IMG/VR virus record: IMGVR_UViG_3300008266_000146
Span: 1-52,475 of that record
DNA length: 52,475 bases
Direction: 5' to 3' (one strand)
From: a virus
How positions within the stretch are numbered: position 1 is the first letter of the stretch; each line of letters opens with the position of its first letter. The notes beneath the pieces are model-generated. The model did no database searches. It saw only the letters and a program-made list of their open reading frames with translations, and was not told the DNA's origin. The position numbers were made by a program, and so were the translations under genes. Shown here piece by piece: positions 6,403-13,295 of this stretch.

Positions 6403-6671
6403 GCAATCCCCGCACCCACAGGCCGGGGCCGGGCTTTGCCGGCGACGCCGTCGAGCATGTGCGGCTCTACCATGGCGTCATGGACCTGCACAGCAAGAAC
6501 ATCCTGCGCACCATATTGCGCGGTGCGCTCGACAGCCACGCCCATATCGTCAAGGGACTGGCCGGCACCGCGACGCAGGCTTGGTTCGAGGACACGTTCA
6601 AGAACGACGTCGCGGCAGTCAACGATGCGATCTCGCTGCTGGACAGTAGCTCAGGGGAGTACGCGCCGTGA
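6399..6671 (+). CDS. Hypothetical protein (90 aa), GTG start
   Basis: The GTG at 6399 overlaps the previous stop (GTGA) and is preceded by GGGGAG, so it is preferred over internal ATGs. The protein is mostly helical (ILRTILRGALDSHAHIVKGLAG). It ends SSGEYAP, the same GEYAP-stop as the gene before. The final GTAGCTCAGGGGAGTACG is a degenerate PAL. Function unknown. Confidence 0.78.
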   Translation: MSNPRTHRPGPGFAGDAVEHVRLYHGVMDLHSKNILRTILRGALDSHAHIVKGLAGTATQAWFEDTFKNDVAAVNDAISLLDSSSGEYAP

Positions 6672-6991
6672 AGTATTTCGTCGCTGGCTGCCCGACATGC
6701 GGGCGGGTGTGGCAGTCCACCCATGCGCCGCTGCAACAGCTTAGCTCTCATTATGGGCTCTGTCGCGGCGGCACTGGCAGCCAAAAATACCCTATGACCG
6801 GCGACGAGATTGGACCTATCGCCGAGCATGTCACCTCGATGTATATCGTGTACATGCACGACCAGCCGCTAGCCGTCCGCAGCCATCAGTATAGGGAGGT
6901 AAACGGGCCGATCACCACCCTTTTACCCGCTGACGAACATGCTAGACTGTGGGCGCTCGCGAAGCTCTTCCACAGTAACTCCACGGAGTAA
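6668..6991 (+). CDS. Cys-motif small protein, family copy E
   Basis: 107 residues from a GTG start that overlaps the preceding stop, with GGGGAG upstream. N-terminal GCPTCGRVWQSTH matches copies B and C closely. The third Cys is in LCRGG, then MYIVYMHD, and the tail is LAKLFHSNSTE, with NSTE and the stop from PAL-13. It is longer than A-C because of an insertion before the tail. Function unknown; metal binding inferred. Confidence 0.87.
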   Translation: MKYFVAGCPTCGRVWQSTHAPLQQLSSHYGLCRGGTGSQKYPMTGDEIGPIAEHVTSMYIVYMHDQPLAVRSHQYREVNGPITTLLPADEHARLWALAKLFHSNSTE

Positions 6992-6992
6992 C
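6975..6992. repeat. PAL-13 inverted repeat, junction copy
   Basis: GTAACTCCACGGAGTAAC. It encodes NSTE and stop of copy E. CGGAG is the ribosome-binding site for ATG 6997. Confidence 0.9.
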
Positions 6993-6996
6993 CTCC

Positions 6997-7575
6997 ATGA
7001 CCGCTGTCCAGATCGTAGGGTTGTGTGGCGTAGCGCGTGCCGGCAAGACCTCGACGGCCAACTTCATGAAGGTGGACAAGGGCTTCACCAACATCAGGTT
7101 CACCGACAGCATGGCCAAGATATGTCTCGCTGCCGGCCTGACACCCGACCACGTCGACGGACGCCTCAAGGACACCCCGGAGCCGTTACTCGGGGGAGCA
7201 ACACCCCGGCAGTTCATGGTTGGCATCGGGCGCACGCTGCGCGCGTTCAACCCCGAGTTCTTCCCCGAACACTGGCGCAGGCAGGTGCGCGCTATCACGC
7301 CGACGCTGCACCCCATGCTCCGCAAGATCGTCGCTGACGACGTCCGCACGCCCGCTGAAGCCGCTGCGATCAAGGCCGAGGACGGCGTCCTCATCCGCAT
7401 CATCCCCACCTATCCGGCCTATGCCAACGCCACCAGAGGCATCGACTATGACCCTGCGACTGAAGACCAGCAATTCGACGTCGACCACACCGTCCGCAAC
7501 GCCGGAAGCGCGTTCGAGCTTGCCGGACAAGTCTACGCCATCCTCGCCGCGACATGGCCGCGTCCTCTCGGGTGA
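6997..7575 (+). CDS. Deoxynucleoside monophosphate kinase
   Basis: 192 residues. P-loop GVARAGKT (11-18) near the N-terminus, GGATPR (about 67-72) and ADDVR (113-117) are hallmarks of phage dNMP kinases related to T4 gp1. These phosphorylate dNMPs to dNDPs to feed phage DNA synthesis. PAL-14 overlaps the segment before TPR but is read in a different frame from other intragenic copies. A GCGCTATCAC repeat lies at 7289-7298. The size fits the family. The stop is just before the next GTG start. Confidence 0.88.
   Translation: MTAVQIVGLCGVARAGKTSTANFMKVDKGFTNIRFTDSMAKICLAAGLTPDHVDGRLKDTPEPLLGGATPRQFMVGIGRTLRAFNPEFFPEHWRRQVRAITPTLHPMLRKIVADDVRTPAEAAAIKAEDGVLIRIIPTYPAYANATRGIDYDPATEDQQFDVDHTVRNAGSAFELAGQVYAILAATWPRPLG
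7185..7202. repeat. PAL-14 inverted repeat, inside dNMP kinase gene
   Basis: GTTACTCGGGGGAGCAAC, with one arm mismatch. Read as Leu-Leu-Gly-Gly-Ala-Thr, the only intragenic copy not in the Ser-Asn frame. Confidence 0.75.
7289..7298 (+). repeat. GCGCTATCAY dispersed repeat (representative copy)
   Basis: Nine plus-strand copies of GCGCTATCAY are at 948, 963, 1467, 2522, 3982, 5630, 7289, 9536 and 12413 (first bases). Some are in genes, some in leaders. None was found right of 12.5 kb. Role unknown. Confidence 0.7.
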
Positions 7576-7576
7576 C

Positions 7577-7900
7577 GTGCTCGCCATCGGGTACTGCCCG
7601 GCGTGCGACAAAGCCGTGTACCGCACGTTCAAGGCCAAGACCATTCACAAGCGCCAGTGGGGCATCGGCAGCGCTGCCTATCAGTGCGTCGGCGATGTTG
7701 TGCAGTCGCATGGGTTTCCTTACAGGGTGCGTACATGGGCGCATCCCGGCGAGTTCGTGACGTTGATCCAGATCAAACCCGTCGCCAGACAGCTGGGTCG
7801 GCGCTCCGCGCCTACGCTCCCTGTAAACCCTAACATCCTGTCTGACAAAGCGCGTGCGCTCATGGCGATCCTCGCGTCCAGCCGTCACTCGGTGGAGTAA
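7577..7900 (+). CDS. Cys-motif small protein, family copy F, GTG start
   Basis: 107 residues. GTG 7577 is the only suitable start ahead of the motif and lies 1 base after the preceding stop. YCPACDKAV is the CxxC; the third Cys is in YQCVGD, and FVTLIQI occupies the YIV position. The tail (ALMAILASSRHSVE) is divergent but still ends in a PAL-encoded Glu-stop. It is the most diverged full-length copy. Function unknown. Confidence 0.75.
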   Translation: MLAIGYCPACDKAVYRTFKAKTIHKRQWGIGSAAYQCVGDVVQSHGFPYRVRTWAHPGEFVTLIQIKPVARQLGRRSAPTLPVNPNILSDKARALMAILASSRHSVE

Positions 7901-7901
7901 C
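7884..7901. repeat. PAL-15 inverted repeat, junction copy
   Basis: GTCACTCGGTGGAGTAAC. It ends copy F (TAA 7898-7900) and supplies GGAG for ATG 7904. Confidence 0.88.
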
Positions 7902-7903
7902 CC

Positions 7904-8365
7904 ATGCACGGGTTCCAGATCGAAGAGTTCCGTCGCTCCATGCTGGAAGCCACGTGGCTTCTCGTCATCATGCTGACCACGGCGTGCAGCATGCTCATCG
8001 TCGGCATGCACCACGTGTCTGAGCCATCCTCGACGGTCCTCATCGTTGCGTCTGGCGTTGTCACCGTCACCGCCATGTTCGCCATGCGTGCGGCGGCGAA
8101 CGACGCTTGGCGGACGTACTGCTGGGACAACTACGACAGTGCGCTCGTCAGCCTGTACGCAGTGCTCGCTGAGGATGACGGCTCGCAGACCTACTTCGTC
8201 GCGCAGGAGCGGCACTCCGTCAAGAGCATCATGCACGCCTACAGCCCGGAGGACATCACGAAAGGCGTGAGATGGGCGCTCGCGCAGCGCAACCTCACCC
8301 ATGGCTCGACGCTCGTGCGCTACTGCACCGACGACGAAGTCGCATTCTTGGAGAACGACAGATGA
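7904..8365 (+). CDS. Predicted inner-membrane protein with two transmembrane segments
   Basis: 153 residues. Two hydrophobic helices (about 16-36 and 43-63, for example WLLVIMLTTACSMLIVGM) form a hairpin near the N-terminus, followed by a soluble domain of about 90 residues with acidic patches. Located among early genes rather than with the lysis genes, so superinfection exclusion or host-envelope targeting is possible but unproven. It overlaps the next gene as ATGA. Confidence 0.82.
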   Translation: MHGFQIEEFRRSMLEATWLLVIMLTTACSMLIVGMHHVSEPSSTVLIVASGVVTVTAMFAMRAAANDAWRTYCWDNYDSALVSLYAVLAEDDGSQTYFVAQERHSVKSIMHAYSPEDITKGVRWALAQRNLTHGSTLVRYCTDDEVAFLENDR

Positions 8366-8586
8366 CCAGACCCCGCACCTACGACAGCCGCGAAGCATTC
8401 ATGTCCGCCCTCTCGGAGGCCATCGTTGCCGACGGCAGGACGCACGTCCAGCTCGCGCTCGCCACCAGCGTCTCGCATACAACGATCAGCCGCATTGTCA
8501 GCGGCGACACCCGCTGGCCGCGCTACACCACCATCTTTCCGCTCATCCAGACGCTGGGCCTCAAACTGTCGCTGGAACGTCGATGA
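8362..8586 (+). CDS. Small helix-turn-helix DNA-binding protein
   Basis: 74 residues. The start is the ATGA overlapping the previous stop. Residues about 27-48 (HVQLALATSVSHTTISRIVSG) fit an XRE/Cro-type helix-turn-helix, followed by helices as in Cro-like domains. It is the only clear sequence-specific DNA-binding protein in the early arm and is followed after 2 bases by PAL-16. A role as repressor or activator acting at PAL or the 12-kb promoter is possible, but nothing in the sequence proves the target. Confidence 0.82.
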   Translation: MTRPRTYDSREAFMSALSEAIVADGRTHVQLALATSVSHTTISRIVSGDTRWPRYTTIFPLIQTLGLKLSLERR

Positions 8587-8588
8587 CG

Positions 8589-8605
8589 GTTACTCAGGGA
8601 GTTAC
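8589..8605. repeat. PAL-16 inverted repeat, junction copy
   Basis: GTTACTCAGGGAGTTAC (17 bp). AGGGAG precedes ATG 8607. The arm variation is opposite in orientation to other plus-strand junction copies. Confidence 0.88.
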
Positions 8606-8606
8606 C

Positions 8607-8873
8607 ATGCGAGAGCCGTTCCGCGACTATCCCGAGGATATGCAAGAGCTTGAAAAAGTCCTTGCGGATGACGTCAAGGTGTTGTCGGTGCACCTCGCCC
8701 TGCTGCTGACTGGCGACGCTCCGGGCGTCAAGTCACCCCGCATCCCTATCGTGGCGATCATCAACGCTGCGCTTGAAGTCTACGGTAACCAGCCGTGGCT
8801 GGTCAGCGACATCAAGCGCCACTGCGAAGCGCTGGAAATACAAGCACGCATATACGCCAACAGATCAATATAG
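8607..8873 (+). CDS. Hypothetical protein (88 aa)
   Basis: Start chosen at the ATG directly after PAL-16 (AGGGAG, spacing 5-6). The protein is mainly helical (MQELEKVLADDVKVLSVHLALLL). No motif recognised. Its location next to the HTH gene suggests an early regulatory unit, which is weak inference. Confidence 0.75.
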   Translation: MREPFRDYPEDMQELEKVLADDVKVLSVHLALLLTGDAPGVKSPRIPIVAIINAALEVYGNQPWLVSDIKRHCEALEIQARIYANRSI

Positions 8874-8882
8874 GAGCACCCA

Positions 8883-9533
8883 ATGTCCCGTGAAACCAGA
8901 CGGTACCGCGCCTGCACCAACGCCCAAGGCGAAGCGTACCTCTCCACCGTCCGCAGCGCACTTCAGCGGTACGTCAACGTGCCGGCCACGATCCCTGTCG
9001 ACGTTGTCGCGCACGCCCTCATCAAGCCGGACGACGTCGAGATATGCCGCGCTGCCAGCCGCTTCTACGGCTTTCGGACAGCCCGGCGCGTGATCTCGGT
9101 CGACGTGCCGTTTCTGACCGCCAGCAACGAGCTGGTGTCGCAGCTGTTCAAGTTCGAGCTGCGCACCGGCTCGCTGCGCCTGCCCGAATACGTCCACAAC
9201 GAGTTCGTCGTCGACCGCACCAACCTCTACTACGGCAACTTCCGCGAGTGCGTCGACAATCAGGTAGCGGCGCTGCTCAACGTCAAGAGCATCTATGCGG
9301 AGGTCCGGCACGTGCTGGCCGTATGGCCGGCTAACAATGCGCGCGCCGTCCTGCCGGGGTTCAAGGAGCTGGTCCCCGGTACGGTCACGGAGTACGTCCC
9401 GTGCAACCGCCTGCTTTTGCAGTGGTTCGACGTCTACGCTGCTGCCAAGATGATGCCGGAGGTCCAGTATTATGACCCGGACGAGAGCCGACCTGACGCA
9501 GTGATGATTATCTGCGAGAGCGTTACAGAATAG
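8883..9533 (+). CDS. Hypothetical protein (216 aa)
   Basis: Preceded by AGGAGCACCCA. A mixed alpha/beta protein of medium size with several Tyr/Asn-rich stretches (VDRTNLYYGNFRECVDNQ). No nucleotide-binding or nuclease motif seen. It is the last gene before the putative control region upstream of the polymerase and has no PAL in it. Function unknown. Confidence 0.82.
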   Translation: MSRETRRYRACTNAQGEAYLSTVRSALQRYVNVPATIPVDVVAHALIKPDDVEICRAASRFYGFRTARRVISVDVPFLTASNELVSQLFKFELRTGSLRLPEYVHNEFVVDRTNLYYGNFRECVDNQVAALLNVKSIYAEVRHVLAVWPANNARAVLPGFKELVPGTVTEYVPCNRLLLQWFDVYAAAKMMPEVQYYDPDESRPDAVMIICESVTE

Positions 9534-9535
9534 GT

Positions 9536-9658
9536 GCGCTATCATCCGGGCGTCGGGCGTGCGTTACTCGGGCAAGTAACTGTCTTGACTATGTCTTGTC
9601 TATATGTTAGCAGTATTGCACCCCGCCACCCCGATGCGACTACAACACAGGCCGCGCC
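9536..9658 (+). promoter_or_regulatory. Control region upstream of DNA polymerase
   Basis: This 123-bp gap holds GCGCTATCAT (9536-9545), PAL-17 and an AT-rich block. A TTGACT (9585-9590) resembles a sigma-70 -35 box, but the matching -10 at 17-bp spacing (TAGCAG, 9608-9613) is poor. TGTCTTG occurs twice, 11 bases apart (9581-9587 and 9592-9598), one helical turn, which suggests a protein-binding site. The AT-rich character also makes an origin possible. None of these roles is certain. Confidence 0.4.
9563..9580. repeat. PAL-17 inverted repeat, in polymerase control region
   Basis: GTTACTCGGGCAAGTAAC. Intergenic and not next to a start codon. It ends 4 bases before the TTGACT box, an operator-like position. 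Confidence 0.88.
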
Positions 9659-11536
9659 ATGAAGCGAATTTTTCTCGATTTCGAGAGCTACTACGACGAC
9701 CTGTACTCGCTTCGCAAGATGACGCCGGCAGAGTACCTGCTGGATGCCCGGTTCGAGATGATCGGCTGCGCGGTCGCTGTCGGCGATGGGCCGTCCGACT
9801 TCATGGACGCTGCGCACTTCGACTGGTTTCTGCAACAGCACGACCCGCTCGACTGCATGGTGATCTCCCACAACGCGCTGTTCGACGCCTGTCTGCTGAC
9901 GTGGCACTACAACTGGATGCCGCGCCTGTTCGTCGACACGCTGGCCATGTCCCGTGCGCTGCTGCAACACAAGCTGCGCTCGCTATCGCTGGACAGTGTC
10001 GCCCGGCACTTGGGGCTCGGCGTCAAGGGCACGCAGCTGATCCAGATGAAGGGCATGACCACCAACATGATCCGCTCGCGCGGGCTGTGGCCGGGCATGG
10101 CAGAGTATGCGCGCAACGACAACGACCTGTGCCGGGGCATCTTCAAGACGCTGCTGAAGGACTTCCCGGCGAAGGAGATCGTGCTGAATGACATGGTGAT
10201 CCGCTGCGCGGCGGTGCCCATGCTGATGTTCAACCGCGAAATCCTGCACGAGCATCTTGCCGACGTACTGCTGAAGAAGCAACAGCTGCTGGCGCAGTGC
10301 GGCGTCACTGACGTCGCCGACCTGATGTCCAACGACAAGTTCGCCGAGGTGCTGTCGTCGCTGGGCGTGGAGCCACCCCGCAAGGTGTCGCAGCGCACCG
10401 GCAAGGAGACGTGGGCGTTCTCCAAGACCGACGTCGCGTTCATGGAGCTGGAAGAGCACGACGACCCCATGGTGCAGGCTGCTGTCGCCGCTCGCATGGG
10501 GTTCAAGTCGACCATCGAGCAGACCCGCACCGAGCGGTTCATCGCCATCTCCCAGCTTACTTGGCCGAGTAACCAAGGCCACGACATCCCGTGGGCGCCG
10601 ATCCCACTGCGCTTCTCGGGCGCGCACACGCATCGCCTGTCGGGCGACTGGAAGCTGAACATGCAGAACCTTGGGCGCGGCAGCCGCCTCAGGTACGCGC
10701 TTGAAGCTCCGCCCGGCTACAAGGTCATGACGGTGGACGCCTCGCAGATCGAGGCGCGCGTCAATGCCACCCTGTGGGGGCAGGAGGACCTGCGGTTGAT
10801 GTTCGAGCGGGGCGAGGACGTCTACTCGTCGTTCGCGGGCAACGTCTTCGGCTACCCGGTGAACAAGAAGACGCACCCCAAGGAGCGGTTCATCGGCAAG
10901 ACGTCGGTGCTCGGGCTGGGGTTCGGCGTCGGGCACGTCAAGTTCTTCAACACGGTCCGGCTGAAGTCGAAGCAGGACTTGGGCGAAGAGATGATCCTGC
11001 CGGAGGGCGAGGCGCAGCGCATCGTCAACCTGTTCCGGGGCACCTATAACCGCATCTCGGCGGGGTGGGACATCCTCAACGGGCTGATCCCCGCCATGGC
11101 CGCCGGCACCGCCACCCAGACAATCGGCCCGCTCAAGTTCGGGGCGAAGGCGATCCGCCTGCCGTCCGGGCTCGACCTCAAGTACCACAACCTGCGTTAC
11201 GAGACGCACGAGGTGTTCGGCAGTGGCTGGGTCTACGACTACGCCGGCAAGCCCAAGCGCCTCTATGGGGCTGCGCTGGACGAGAATGTCGTGCAGGCCA
11301 TCGCCCGCTGCGTCACCATGGACGCCGCTGTCCGCATGCGCCCGTGGATGGACGCCAACGGGTGTTTCTTCGTGATGCAGGTGCACGACGAGCTGGTCTA
11401 CGCCGTGCCAGACCACCTTGTCGACGACGCCGGGCAACTCATGCTGGACGAGATGCGCCGCCGCCCGACATACATGCCCATGCTGCCGCTCGACGCCGAG
11501 GTTGGTGTTGGGTACAGCTACGGCGACGCCAAGTAA
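9659..11536 (+). CDS. DNA polymerase, family A, with 3'-5' exonuclease domain
   Basis: 625 residues. Exonuclease motifs: DFE (7-9), HNALFD (about 71-76) and YARND further on. Polymerase motif A VDASQIEAR (about 359-367), motif B KTSVLGLGFG (about 414-423) and motif C HDEL (about 576-579). There is no 5'-3' nuclease domain, as is usual for phage replicative enzymes. It replicates the phage genome with the primase-helicase at 17340. PAL-18 sits between motifs in a loop-like stretch (LTWPSNQGHD). The TAA stop is in PAL-19, coupling it to a Cys-motif gene. Confidence 0.95.
   Translation: MKRIFLDFESYYDDLYSLRKMTPAEYLLDARFEMIGCAVAVGDGPSDFMDAAHFDWFLQQHDPLDCMVISHNALFDACLLTWHYNWMPRLFVDTLAMSRALLQHKLRSLSLDSVARHLGLGVKGTQLIQMKGMTTNMIRSRGLWPGMAEYARNDNDLCRGIFKTLLKDFPAKEIVLNDMVIRCAAVPMLMFNREILHEHLADVLLKKQQLLAQCGVTDVADLMSNDKFAEVLSSLGVEPPRKVSQRTGKETWAFSKTDVAFMELEEHDDPMVQAAVAARMGFKSTIEQTRTERFIAISQLTWPSNQGHDIPWAPIPLRFSGAHTHRLSGDWKLNMQNLGRGSRLRYALEAPPGYKVMTVDASQIEARVNATLWGQEDLRLMFERGEDVYSSFAGNVFGYPVNKKTHPKERFIGKTSVLGLGFGVGHVKFFNTVRLKSKQDLGEEMILPEGEAQRIVNLFRGTYNRISAGWDILNGLIPAMAAGTATQTIGPLKFGAKAIRLPSGLDLKYHNLRYETHEVFGSGWVYDYAGKPKRLYGAALDENVVQAIARCVTMDAAVRMRPWMDANGCFFVMQVHDELVYAVPDHLVDDAGQLMLDEMRRRPTYMPMLPLDAEVGVGYSYGDAK
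10556..10573. repeat. PAL-18 inverted repeat, inside polymerase gene
   Basis: CTTACTTGGCCGAGTAAC. Read as Leu-Thr-Trp-Pro-Ser-Asn upstream of motif A. Confidence 0.85.
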
Positions 11537-11550
11537 CTCGGGGGAGTTAA
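11533..11550. repeat. PAL-19 inverted repeat, junction copy
   Basis: GTAACTCGGGGGAGTTAA. It carries the polymerase stop and GGGGGAG. Its last A is the first base of the next ATG (11550), so it is the tightest junction seen. Confidence 0.88.
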
Positions 11551-11942
11551 TGTCAGATAAAATCTCGCGTCAGGCGGTATGCCCCCACTGTAGCTTTACT
11601 TCGTATCAACACGACTCCTTGCCGTATGAAAAAGACGGCCTTTCTTCGTGGGACTGGGCCTGTCGCGCAGTCGGCAGACGCAGGTACAGCGAGCATCTAT
11701 GCAAGGATGGGCCTAACGCGGGGCAGTATAGTCACAGCTATATAGTTCACGTCTACGACCGCGAAGACGGTGGGGAAAAGCTGCCGTTGAAACAGGCCCA
11801 AGCCCGCGCCAAGCTGTTCGATGTCAACTATGTCGAGCCGCCCGAATATATTAACACTTACACGTCTACCGGCAGGCTGGTCGAAAAGTTCTACGCCAAC
11901 ATCGTTCGCGCCGCCATCGAAGCCGGTAACTCGGAGAAGTAA
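11550..11942 (+). CDS. Cys-motif small protein, family copy G, with coat-like tail
   Basis: 130 residues. CPHCSF near residue 11, further Cys at ACRA and LCKD, and YIVHVYD fit the family. The expected LAKLF tail is replaced by RLVEKFYANIVRAAIEAGNSEK. Its LVEKFYANIVRAAI strongly resembles LVEKFYANTVLAAI in the coat protein (44506-45492), also at the DNA level. GNSEK and the stop come from PAL-20. The ATG overlaps PAL-19. A metal-binding role is inferred; the tail may be borrowed from the coat gene. Confidence 0.83.
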   Translation: MSDKISRQAVCPHCSFTSYQHDSLPYEKDGLSSWDWACRAVGRRRYSEHLCKDGPNAGQYSHSYIVHVYDREDGGEKLPLKQAQARAKLFDVNYVEPPEYINTYTSTGRLVEKFYANIVRAAIEAGNSEK

Positions 11943-11943
11943 C
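11926..11943. repeat. PAL-20 inverted repeat, at gene end
   Basis: GTAACTCGGAGAAGTAAC. It encodes GNSEK and stop of copy G. It is not followed by a start; a promoter lies downstream. Confidence 0.88.
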
Positions 11944-11961
11944 ATAGGAATAGAAACCCTA

Positions 11962-11990
11962 TTGACAGGGGGTTCTACCTTGTGTATACT
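11962..11990 (+). promoter_or_regulatory. Consensus-like sigma-70 promoter
   Basis: TTGACA (11962-11967), a 17-base spacer and TATACT (11985-11990) match the housekeeping promoter consensus closely. Transcription would start near 11997 and read the nuclease, helicase, SSB-like and primase genes. PAL-20 ends 18 bases upstream. With no phage RNA polymerase gene in view, host RNA polymerase most likely uses this site. Confidence 0.75.
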
Positions 11991-12013
11991 TTGTCTGATC
12001 GTTGGAGCACCCC

Positions 12014-12319
12014 ATGCAACATCATCTGACCCGCGACCATTATTGGGCCGCACTAAAGCTGCCGCCCGTCATGCTCGACACCCTGATGGCCCTCATCGAG
12101 AACGAGATCATCACGGTCGACTACCTGACGAACGTGACCCTGCACGGGCACTACGCCATCCACCGCCTGCGGCGCGTCCTCGCTGACGAGTGTCCGGCGA
12201 CCGGCATCACCAGCGCTCGCGCGGTGGGGTACTGGATGACGCCCGAGCAGAAGGAAGAGCTGGCGGCCTACGTCGCTGCCAAGCTGGCTGCCAATCGCGC
12301 GCCGTTACTCGCCGAGTAA
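12014..12319 (+). CDS. Hypothetical protein (101 aa)
   Basis: ATG 12014 follows TTGGAGCACCCC, so it is preferred to the TTG at 12002. The first gene after the sigma-70 promoter. Helical, with a possible helix-turn-helix-like order (LDTLMALIENEIITVDYLTN) but no firm match. The C-terminus PLLAE and stop are encoded by PAL-21. Function unknown. Confidence 0.78.
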   Translation: MQHHLTRDHYWAALKLPPVMLDTLMALIENEIITVDYLTNVTLHGHYAIHRLRRVLADECPATGITSARAVGYWMTPEQKEELAAYVAAKLAANRAPLLAE

Positions 12320-12320
12320 C
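12304..12320. repeat. PAL-21 inverted repeat, at gene end
   Basis: GTTACTCGCCGAGTAAC (17 bp, perfect arms). Read as Leu-Leu-Ala-Glu-stop. It is the one gene-end copy that keeps both consensus arms. Confidence 0.9.
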
Positions 12321-12346
12321 ACCACCCCCGCACCCCGGAGCGATCC

Positions 12347-12733
12347 ATGGGCCAGACGCCTGCGCCTCCCGCCAATCTGTACGCCATGGCTACCAATGCT
12401 TCGCACAGGAACGCGCTATCACCCGCGTCCCAGTCCATCCGGCAGACGTCGCTGGGCTCGAACACCTACAACGGTATCGGGCTCGGCGTCGTCAAGACGG
12501 TGCCGTGTATCGCCGACAGCGCTTGGCGCACTGAAGCTATCAACACGCGTTGTCACAGTTTTGACCACAGCGGGCTTGCCATCTTTACTATCTGGCTGGA
12601 AGGCTGGCAGCACATCCACGTCGCTATCTGTCGCCGCGCGGGTGACGGGCTTGTCGTGGTCGAAGACCCGGTCGCGTCGTTCCCATCCGACAACCTCATC
12701 GCAAAGATCGCTCTCATGGCAGCAGTGAAATGA
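12347..12733 (+). CDS. Hypothetical protein (128 aa)
   Basis: Start after CGGAGCGATCC. The N-terminus is Pro/Ala/Ser-rich, with a GCGCTATCAC repeat at 12413-12422; the rest is strand-rich (GLAIFTIWLEGWQHIHVAIC). It ends in an ATGA overlap with the RecB-like nuclease, suggesting shared expression. No motif recognised. Confidence 0.78.
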   Translation: MGQTPAPPANLYAMATNASHRNALSPASQSIRQTSLGSNTYNGIGLGVVKTVPCIADSAWRTEAINTRCHSFDHSGLAIFTIWLEGWQHIHVAICRRAGDGLVVVEDPVASFPSDNLIAKIALMAAVK

Positions 12734-13294
12734 CCGGACCCGCCACAACCCAATACCGCAAGGTCGAAAAGCCGTTCTCTTGGTCCTACTCTCGGATCAA
12801 GAATTTCGAGACGTGCCCCAAGCGCTACTATGAGGTGGACGTCGCCAAGAATGTGCAGGAGGAAGACAGCGACCAGCTCGCCTTCGGCAACAAGCTGCAC
12901 TCGGCGTTCGCGGCCTATCTGTCCAAGGGCACCCCGTTGCCGCCGGACCTGATCACCTATCAGGAGGACGTTGACCGCGTTGCCGGCATGAACGGCACGA
13001 TGCTCGTCGAGCAGAAGCTGGCGATCACCAAGGACTTCGGGCCGTGCGATTACTTCGCGCGTAACGCTTGGTTCCGGGCGCAGGGGGACGTGCTGCGCAT
13101 CGCCGGCAGGGTGGCCTATTGCGGCGACTGGAAGACCGGCAAGGTGAAGGAGGACAGCGTCCAGCTGGCACTCGTCGCCGCGTGTGTCTTCGCCCACCAC
13201 CCCGCCGTGCTGGCCGTGAAGACCGAGTTCATCTGGATGGCTCTGCCGGCGCTACTGCCCGGTCCGCTCGTGCCCGCACTACGGAGGAGAGTGA
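12730..13294 (+). pseudogene. RecB/Cas4-like PD-(D/E)XK nuclease, frameshifted
   Basis: The N-terminal part (YSRIKNFETCPKRYY, then GDWKTG near residue 132 and a QLALVAA helix) has the order of a Cas4/RecB-type nuclease: N-terminal Cys, catalytic D-x-K, Gln helix. After KTEFIW (about 13230) the frame runs into sequence without family features until 13491, through the next gene. The +1 frame instead gives LCRRYCPVRSCPHYGGE and a stop at 13292-13294, one base before the next ATG, which has its own GGAGGAG. That Cys cluster is the expected C-terminal iron-sulphur motif, so the gene seems to have lost an internal segment out of frame. Programmed shifting or sequencing error are alternatives. Confidence 0.72.
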
Positions 13295-13295
13295 T

